Shown in pieces: positions 22,820 through 27,048 of a stretch of 27,048 nucleotides of DNA. The position numbers and the translations under genes were made by a program. The notes below the pieces were generated by a model. The model was not told where the DNA came from and did no database searches. It saw nothing but the letters and a program-made list of their open reading frames with translations. This stretch comes from JBDHZK01 sp039811865 (lineage in GTDB: Bacteria > Actinomycetota > Actinomycetes > Propionibacteriales > Propionibacteriaceae): the NCBI GenBank assembly GCA_039811865.1, contig JBDHZK010000020.1, positions 1-27,048 of the forward strand, in the 5' to 3' direction. Numbering within the stretch: position 1 is the first letter of the stretch; every line of letters starts with the position of its first letter.

Positions 22820-23806
22820 ATGGCGATGACCCCGCAGGTGAAGGCGGAGCTGGCCACGATTCGCGTGACCAAACCCTGCTGTCGGCGTGCTGAGGTGGCC
22901 GCCATGCTGAGGTTTTCCAGCGCGCTCCACCTCGCCGGCGGGCGGGTCGTCATCGAGGCCGAGTTCGACACCGGCGCCGCAGCCCGTCGGCTGCGGACCG
23001 CGATCGCGGAGTTGTTCGGATACGCCAGCGAACTGGTGACCGTCAACGGCAACGGCCTGCGCCGCGGGACGCGCTACCTCGTCCGCGTCATCAAGGACGG
23101 CGACGCGCTGGCCCGCCAGACCGGCCTGATCGACCCCAAGGGACGTCCGGTGCGCGGCCTGCCCGCCCAGATCGTGAGCGGGGGGCTGTGCGACTGTGTG
23201 GCGGCCTGGCGGGGCGCGTTCCTGGTTCACGGGTCGCTCACCGAGCCCGGCCGCTCGATGGCGTTGGAGGTGACGTGTCCGGGTTCTGAGGCGGCGCTCG
23301 CGCTCGTCGGGGCGTCTCGACGGCTGGCGATCCAGAGCAAGGCTCGCGAGGTGCGAGGGATCGACCGGGTCGTGATCCGCGACGGCGACGCGATCGCGGC
23401 GATGCTGACGAAGATGGGTGCCCACGAGTCCGTCCTGGCTTGGGAGGAGCGTCGGCTGCGCCGAGAGGTCAGAGCCTCGGCGAACCGATTGGCCAACTTC
23501 GACGACGCCAACTTGCGCCGCTCCGCCAGGGCGGCCGTGGCCGCCGGCGCCCGGGTCGAGCGGGCGCTGGAGATCTTGGGCGAAGAAGTTCCCGATCACC
23601 TGCGCGCGGCGGGGTTGCTGCGCTTGGCGAACAAGCAGGCGAGCCTCGAAGAACTCGGGCAGTTGCACGAGCCGCCGCTCACGAAGGACGCCGTCGCCGG
23701 CCGCATCCGCCGATTGCTCGCCACCGCGGACAAGCGGGCCGGCGAGTTGGGGATCCCCAACACCGAGTCCAACCTCACCACCGAAATCCTCGACGAGCAG
23801 ACCTGA
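22820..23806 (+). CDS. whiA: WhiA sporulation/cell-division transcription regulator
   Basis: WhiA in Streptomyces acts with WhiB to switch on sporulation septation; in non-sporulating actinobacteria and Bacillus it influences division and chromosome segregation. The 328-residue protein has an N-terminal LAGLIDADG-homing-endonuclease-like domain (about 1-200) without catalytic function, and a C-terminal helix-turn-helix DNA-binding domain. The blocks ANRLANFDDANLRRSARAA (about 215-235) and QASLEELG...LTKDAVAGRIRRL (about 273-300) are nearly invariant in the family. The start at 22820 (MAMTPQVKAEL) has GAGGA 7 bases upstream and matches the family N-terminus. A start six codons upstream is rejected. 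The gene is last in the rapZ-yvcK-whiA unit and converges with the carboxypeptidase gene. Confidence 0.96.
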   Translation: MAMTPQVKAELATIRVTKPCCRRAEVAAMLRFSSALHLAGGRVVIEAEFDTGAAARRLRTAIAELFGYASELVTVNGNGLRRGTRYLVRVIKDGDALARQTGLIDPKGRPVRGLPAQIVSGGLCDCVAAWRGAFLVHGSLTEPGRSMALEVTCPGSEAALALVGASRRLAIQSKAREVRGIDRVVIRDGDAIAAMLTKMGAHESVLAWEERRLRREVRASANRLANFDDANLRRSARAAVAAGARVERALEILGEEVPDHLRAAGLLRLANKQASLEELGQLHEPPLTKDAVAGRIRRLLATADKRAGELGIPNTESNLTTEILDEQT

Positions 23807-23954
23807 GGCCAGGCCCCGACCATCTCAAGGGGCACGCAACTGGACGAGCATGGGCGCGTCCGCGCATTGACGTCCGCCACCCATCAGTACCCACGAGTCC
23901 GATCCGGTTGAGCACCCCTTTGTGGTTTGAACCCGTCGAGACCGCACCTGTCCA

Positions 23955-23972
23955 GGCCCGGAACCGCGGGCC
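23955..23972. terminator. Candidate hairpin between convergent whiA and dacB-like genes
   Basis: GGCCCG (23955-23960) pairs with CGGGCC (23967-23972) around GAACCG. It is the only clear stem in the 181-base convergent gap. It is short, has no T-tract, and lies just past the carboxypeptidase stop, so it could serve that minus-strand gene. Nothing else was recognised in the gap. Confidence 0.3.
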
Positions 23973-23987
23973 GGTATGGGCAGCGCA

Positions 23988-25481
23988 CTAGCGCACGTGA
24001 CCGGCGATCGTCACGCAGAGGCGGTCCTCCACGGGTCTAGTCCAATAGTCGCGATACTCGGTCAGCATGACGAACAGGTAGTGGTGACCGTCGACGGCAT
24101 CGATGTAGCCGGCGATCGAGTTGACTCCGCTGAGCCAGCCCGTCTTCGCGTAGGTGCGATTCGCGGCGACCGTGCCGACCAGCCGCGACCGCAGCGACCC
24201 GCCCACCAGGTAGCCGGGGTTCCCAGCGATCGGCAATGCCTGCTTGTAGGCGGAGTACCAGGGCTGCGACTTGGCCAGCCGTAGCGTCAGCGCGAGGGCC
24301 TGCGCGGTGACCTTGTTGGCGTGCGAGAGACCCGACCCGTCCGACAAGACGATGGGGTCGAGGTTGGCTCCCGTCGCTACCAGCCAGGCCCGGTTGTAGG
24401 CGAGTCCGTCGGCCCAGTTGCCCGGCCGGCCGCGCAATGCGCCCATCGTCTTCACCAGCGCCTCGGCATGGGAGTTGTTGGACAGCTTCAGGAATGGCAC
24501 CAGAAGCTGGCTCAAGGTGATCGAGTAGTCGACGGCCAGGCGGGTCCGCCCGGTCACCGGAGTCGTCCCGGCCACATTCCCCCCGGCGACCCTGATGCCG
24601 GCGGCGTTCAGGGATCCGCGCAGGACGGCGGCGGCCACCAGCAACGGGTTGTCGACCGTCCGGAAGGCGCGGCCGGTGCCGCGTCCGACGGCGATCCGGC
24701 CGCTGACGGTGATCGTGTTGGTGCCCAGCGTGCGGACTACCCTGATGGTGTCACCGCTGCCGGCCGACGACGTCGTCGCCTGGTTGACCAGGCGGATCGC
24801 CGACGCCGCGGACGCCGGCACGACGTCCAGCCGTGGGCGGGCGCCCACCGTGGCCGCCGGGGTGTAGCGGACGATGATCGTCCCGGCGTCGTAGTCGGTG
24901 GTGGGAGCGATGGTGAGGGCGCTGGTTTGGGGCGCGTAGTAGTCGTTGGCCCAACTCGTCGACCAGGCGGGGTGGTAACGCTGGTCGTCGAAGTAGGACG
25001 CATCCGCGACGATCCGCCCGCTGACCGAGGTCACGCCGCGAGCGCGGAGTTGTCCGGCGAGGTTGGCGTAGTCGGCGGACATCGTCGTGGGATCGCCGAA
25101 GCCCTTGACGTAGAGGTCGCCGGTGAGCGTTCCCGATCGGATCGGGGCCGTGGCGTAAAGATCGGTGTGGAAGCGGAAGCCGGTACCCAAGGTGCGCAGC
25201 GCGGCGGCCGCGGTGATCAGCTTCATGGTGGACGCCGGGGTCAGCGAAGCCTGGGACGCCCGAGAGTAGACCAGACCTCCAGAGTCCGCGTCGAGCACCA
25301 TCGCGCCGACCCCGATCGCGGCCTTCACCCGCCAATCGGTCATCAGGGTGGCGATCTTGGTTTGGAGCACCGGGTCGACCACGGCGGCCCGGGCAGGGGC
25401 GGTGGTCGCCGGGCCGAGCACAAGGGCCAGTCCCGTCGTGAGGCTCGCGGTAGCCAGTGCCAGGCGCTGCATGACAGCCAT
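23988..25481 (-). CDS. dacB: D-alanyl-D-alanine carboxypeptidase/endopeptidase (PBP4-type, peptidase S13)
   Basis: This low-molecular-weight penicillin-binding protein trims or cleaves peptidoglycan stem peptides outside the membrane. The 497-residue preprotein has a classical signal peptide (1 to about 32, with an Ala-x-Ala site APARA-A). The three serine-penicillin-protein motifs are intact: S84-TMK (nucleophile Ser84, Lys87), S334-N-N336 and K446-T-G448. The large insertion between SxxK and SxN (about 110-315) is the hallmark of family S13. The start at 25481 follows AAGGA by 8 bases; upstream in-frame codons lack a signal peptide. A -10-like TAGGGT (minus, 25513-25508) would give a leader of about 20 bases. 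It is divergent from gap. Confidence 0.94.
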   Translation of the reverse strand: MAVMQRLALATASLTTGLALVLGPATTAPARAAVVDPVLQTKIATLMTDWRVKAAIGVGAMVLDADSGGLVYSRASQASLTPASTMKLITAAAALRTLGTGFRFHTDLYATAPIRSGTLTGDLYVKGFGDPTTMSADYANLAGQLRARGVTSVSGRIVADASYFDDQRYHPAWSTSWANDYYAPQTSALTIAPTTDYDAGTIIVRYTPAATVGARPRLDVVPASAASAIRLVNQATTSSAGSGDTIRVVRTLGTNTITVSGRIAVGRGTGRAFRTVDNPLLVAAAVLRGSLNAAGIRVAGGNVAGTTPVTGRTRLAVDYSITLSQLLVPFLKLSNNSHAEALVKTMGALRGRPGNWADGLAYNRAWLVATGANLDPIVLSDGSGLSHANKVTAQALALTLRLAKSQPWYSAYKQALPIAGNPGYLVGGSLRSRLVGTVAANRTYAKTGWLSGVNSIAGYIDAVDGHHYLFVMLTEYRDYWTRPVEDRLCVTIAGHVR

Positions 25482-25742
25482 AAGTCGTCCTTTCGGGTCC
25501 CGCGCGGACCCTAGACGACGCCCTGCGCCTTCGCGAAGCCTGCATCGAGACTTCACCCCCTGAGTAAGTGGGACGAGTACCACGCATCCGACCATCCGGA
25601 TTTGCCCGCCTACGTGGGGCTTTCGCTTGTTCACCCCCCGAGGCTCGCGGCCATAGCGTTTTGGTTACAGTGGGCCCTGACCATCCTTGCCTTATCGACG
25701 CAGACGCGGAGGCAACTGTCCCTCTCGAAGGAGATTGGAAGA
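25482..25742. other. Divergent control region between dacB-like gene and gap
   Basis: The region holds a likely minus-strand promoter near 25508-25513 for the carboxypeptidase. For gap there is a possible plus-strand pair TTCACC (25630-25635) and TAGCGT (25654-25659), 18 bases apart, giving a leader of roughly 75 bases. Two words, CTTGTTCACC (25626-25635) and TTTGGTTAC (25660-25668), recur upstream of pgk. No gene is seen. Confidence 0.45.
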
Positions 25743-26747
25743 ATGACCGTTAAGGTTGGAATCAACGGCTTCGGCCGGATCGGCCGCAACTTTTTCCGCG
25801 CCATGCTCGAGCAGGGTGCTGATCTTGATGTCGTTGCCGTCAACGACCTGACCGACACCAAGACGCTTGCGCATCTGCTCAAGTACGACTCGATCCTCGG
25901 CCGTTTCGACGGCGAGGTCAGCCACGACGACGAGTCCGTCATCGTGGACGGGAAGCACATCAAGGTTCTGGCCCAGCGCAACCCGGCCGATCTCCCCTGG
26001 GGCGACCTCGGCGTGGACATCGTCGTCGAGTCGACCGGCTTCTTCACCGACGGCAACAAGGCCAAGGCCCACATCGACGCCGGCGCCAAGAAGGTCATCA
26101 TCTCGGCTCCCGCCAAGAACGTCGACGGCACCTTCGTCATCGGCGTCAACGACGGCGACTACGACCCCGCGACGCAGAACATCATCTCCAACGCGTCCTG
26201 CACCACCAACTGCCTCGCGCCGCTGGCCAAGGTGCTCAACGACGAGTTCGGCATCGTTCAGGGCATCATGACCACCATCCACTCCTACACCGGTGACCAG
26301 CGCATCCTGGACGCCCCGCACAGCGACCTGCGTCGCGCCCGCGCGGCCGCGCTGAGCATGATCCCGACCAAGACGGGTGCCGCTCAGGCCGTCGCCCTGG
26401 TCATCCCCGCCCTGAAGGGCAAGTTCGACGGCCTCGCGGTGCGCGTCCCGACGCCCACCGGCTCGCTGACCGACCTCACCTTCCAGGCCGAGAAGGAGGT
26501 CTCCGTCGAGGCCGTCCAGGCTGCCGTCAAGGCTGCCGCCGAGGGCCCGCTCAAGGGGATCCTGTACTACCAGGAGGATCCGATCGTGTCCGCCGACATC
26601 GTCGGCGACCCGCACTCCAGCATCTTCGACGCCGCCGAGACCAAGGTCATCGGCAACCTGGTGAAGGTGCTCTCCTGGTACGACAACGAGTGGGGCTACA
26701 GCAACCGCCTGGTCGACCTGACCGAGCTCGTTGGCAGCAAGCTCTGA
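25743..26747 (+). CDS. gap: Glyceraldehyde-3-phosphate dehydrogenase, type I
   Basis: GAPDH oxidises glyceraldehyde-3-phosphate to 1,3-bisphosphoglycerate in glycolysis, using NAD+. The 334-residue protein has the Rossmann signature GINGFGRIGR (6-15), with NDL (34-36) carrying the Asp that favours NAD+ over NADP+. The catalytic motif is ASCTTNCLAPL with Cys153 and the base His180 (TTIHSYTGDQ). Substrate-binding blocks HSDLRRARAAALSMIPT and the WYDNEWGYSNR C-terminal segment are intact. The start at 25743 has AAGGAG 9 bases upstream; upstream in-frame codons are outside the family. GC-rich, strongly biased codons suggest high expression. pgk follows after a hairpin, the usual gap-pgk glycolytic arrangement. 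Confidence 0.98.
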   Translation: MTVKVGINGFGRIGRNFFRAMLEQGADLDVVAVNDLTDTKTLAHLLKYDSILGRFDGEVSHDDESVIVDGKHIKVLAQRNPADLPWGDLGVDIVVESTGFFTDGNKAKAHIDAGAKKVIISAPAKNVDGTFVIGVNDGDYDPATQNIISNASCTTNCLAPLAKVLNDEFGIVQGIMTTIHSYTGDQRILDAPHSDLRRARAAALSMIPTKTGAAQAVALVIPALKGKFDGLAVRVPTPTGSLTDLTFQAEKEVSVEAVQAAVKAAAEGPLKGILYYQEDPIVSADIVGDPHSSIFDAAETKVIGNLVKVLSWYDNEWGYSNRLVDLTELVGSKL

Positions 26748-26769
26748 TCTCAGCATCCATGTGACCACG

Positions 26770-26799
26770 GGGGTGGGGCGCCATCCGGCGCTCCACCCC
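26770..26799 (+). terminator. Hairpin between gap and pgk
   Basis: A 13-bp stem with one G-T pair (26770-26782 with 26787-26799) closes a 4-base loop ATCC, 22 bases after the gap stop, and is followed by TTTGG. It could end most gap transcripts, or act as a processing or stabilising structure that sets the gap to pgk ratio. Confidence 0.7.
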
Positions 26800-26854
26800 T
26801 TTGGTTACGGCCGTCTTGTTCACCGCACCAAACGATCCATCGAAAGGCTTCGAC

Positions 26855-27048
26855 GTGAAATCCGTATCGGATCTCGGCGATCTCAAGGGCAAGCGGGTTG
26901 TGATCCGCTGTGACTTCAACGTGCCGCTGTCTGGCGACACGATCACCGACGATGGCCGCATCAAGGCGGCCCTGCCCACTCTGACCCAGTTGAAGGACGC
27001 CGGGGCCCGCACCGTCGTCCTGGCCCACCTCGGTCGTCCCAAGGGCGC
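26855..27048 (+). CDS. pgk: Phosphoglycerate kinase, N-terminal part (runs off the window)
   Basis: Pgk transfers phosphate from 1,3-bisphosphoglycerate to ADP, the glycolytic step after GAPDH. Only the first 64 codons are present. The peptide contains the family signature GKRVVIRCDFNVPL (the RVDxNVP substrate loop, here RCDFNVP), then DGRIKAALPTL and LAHLGRPKG at the edge, all in the expected order. The start is GTG at 26855, with GAAAGG 8 bases upstream. It lies 107 bases after gap, beyond a strong hairpin, and its upstream region repeats two words found upstream of gap. Confidence 0.95.
   Translation, partial: MKSVSDLGDLKGKRVVIRCDFNVPLSGDTITDDGRIKAALPTLTQLKDAGARTVVLAHLGRPKG

Noticed and set aside
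24321..25514. Plus-strand open frame opposite the dacB-like gene
   Set aside because: It is Gly/Arg/Val-rich with no domain. The minus-strand gene has all three penicillin-binding motifs.
1..27048. CRISPR arrays, insertion sequences, tRNA or rRNA genes, att sites
   Set aside because: No regularly spaced repeats, transposase or integrase-like proteins, or RNA-gene landmarks were seen; the only repeats are short in-frame coding repeats.

Overview
The window is chromosomal DNA from a high-GC Gram-positive bacterium, almost certainly an actinobacterium. The evidence is the GC-rich third codon positions, WhiA, a mycothiol-type maleylpyruvate isomerase-fold enzyme, ESX-like secreted proteins, a PolI O-helix with a native tyrosine, and the gene orders polA-rpsA-coaE-uvrB-(MBL)-uvrA and uvrC-rapZ-yvcK-whiA-gap-pgk. 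A propionibacterial-type lineage is my guess and is not proven by the sequence. No mobile element, CRISPR array, tRNA or rRNA was recognised. It reads as a stable core region with a few accessory genes inserted.

Layout. Bases 1-1419 (minus) hold two ESX/type VII-like genes: a 108-residue EspC-like protein and, one base downstream, a larger WXG protein with a Gly/Gln/Tyr/Pro repeat tail that runs off the left edge. A hotdog thioesterase (minus) is divergent from polA (1962-4673). A stand-alone maltokinase-cap-like protein (minus, 4711-5283) follows. Next come rpsA (5718-7175) with its own promoter, leader and a strong terminator, then coaE. A coupled membrane pair follows: a zinc-ribbon PrsW-like protein and a Gln/Gly-rich single-pass protein.

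The middle is dominated by nucleotide excision repair: uvrB (10403), uvrA (15368) and uvrC (18932). The genes between them are a TerC-family transporter under a yybP-ykoY-type manganese riboswitch (12576-12710), a metallo-beta-lactamase-fold hydrolase with a mycothiol-dependent isomerase-like protein (minus, 13802-15294), and a Tat-exported Rieske lipoprotein (minus, 18397-18828). PolA completes the repair set because it fills the gap left by UvrABC.

The right part is the rapZ-yvcK-whiA cluster (20964-23806), which concerns cell-wall precursor metabolism and developmental control. It is followed by a PBP4-type D,D-carboxypeptidase (minus, 23988-25481) and the glycolytic genes gap (25743-26747) and pgk (26855 to the right edge), with a hairpin between gap and pgk.

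The observations most worth a second look are the riboswitch whose 3' end is the terC ribosome-binding site, the ESX-like pair with its repeat tail, a PrsW-fold protein that appears to have lost its catalytic residues and is coupled to a low-complexity membrane protein, a recurring -10-like hexamer 6-7 bases before the start codons of polA, uvrB, uvrA, rapZ and the isomerase gene (suggesting leaderless mRNAs), and two words shared by the gap and pgk upstream regions. I see no clearly new multi-gene defence or biosynthetic system.
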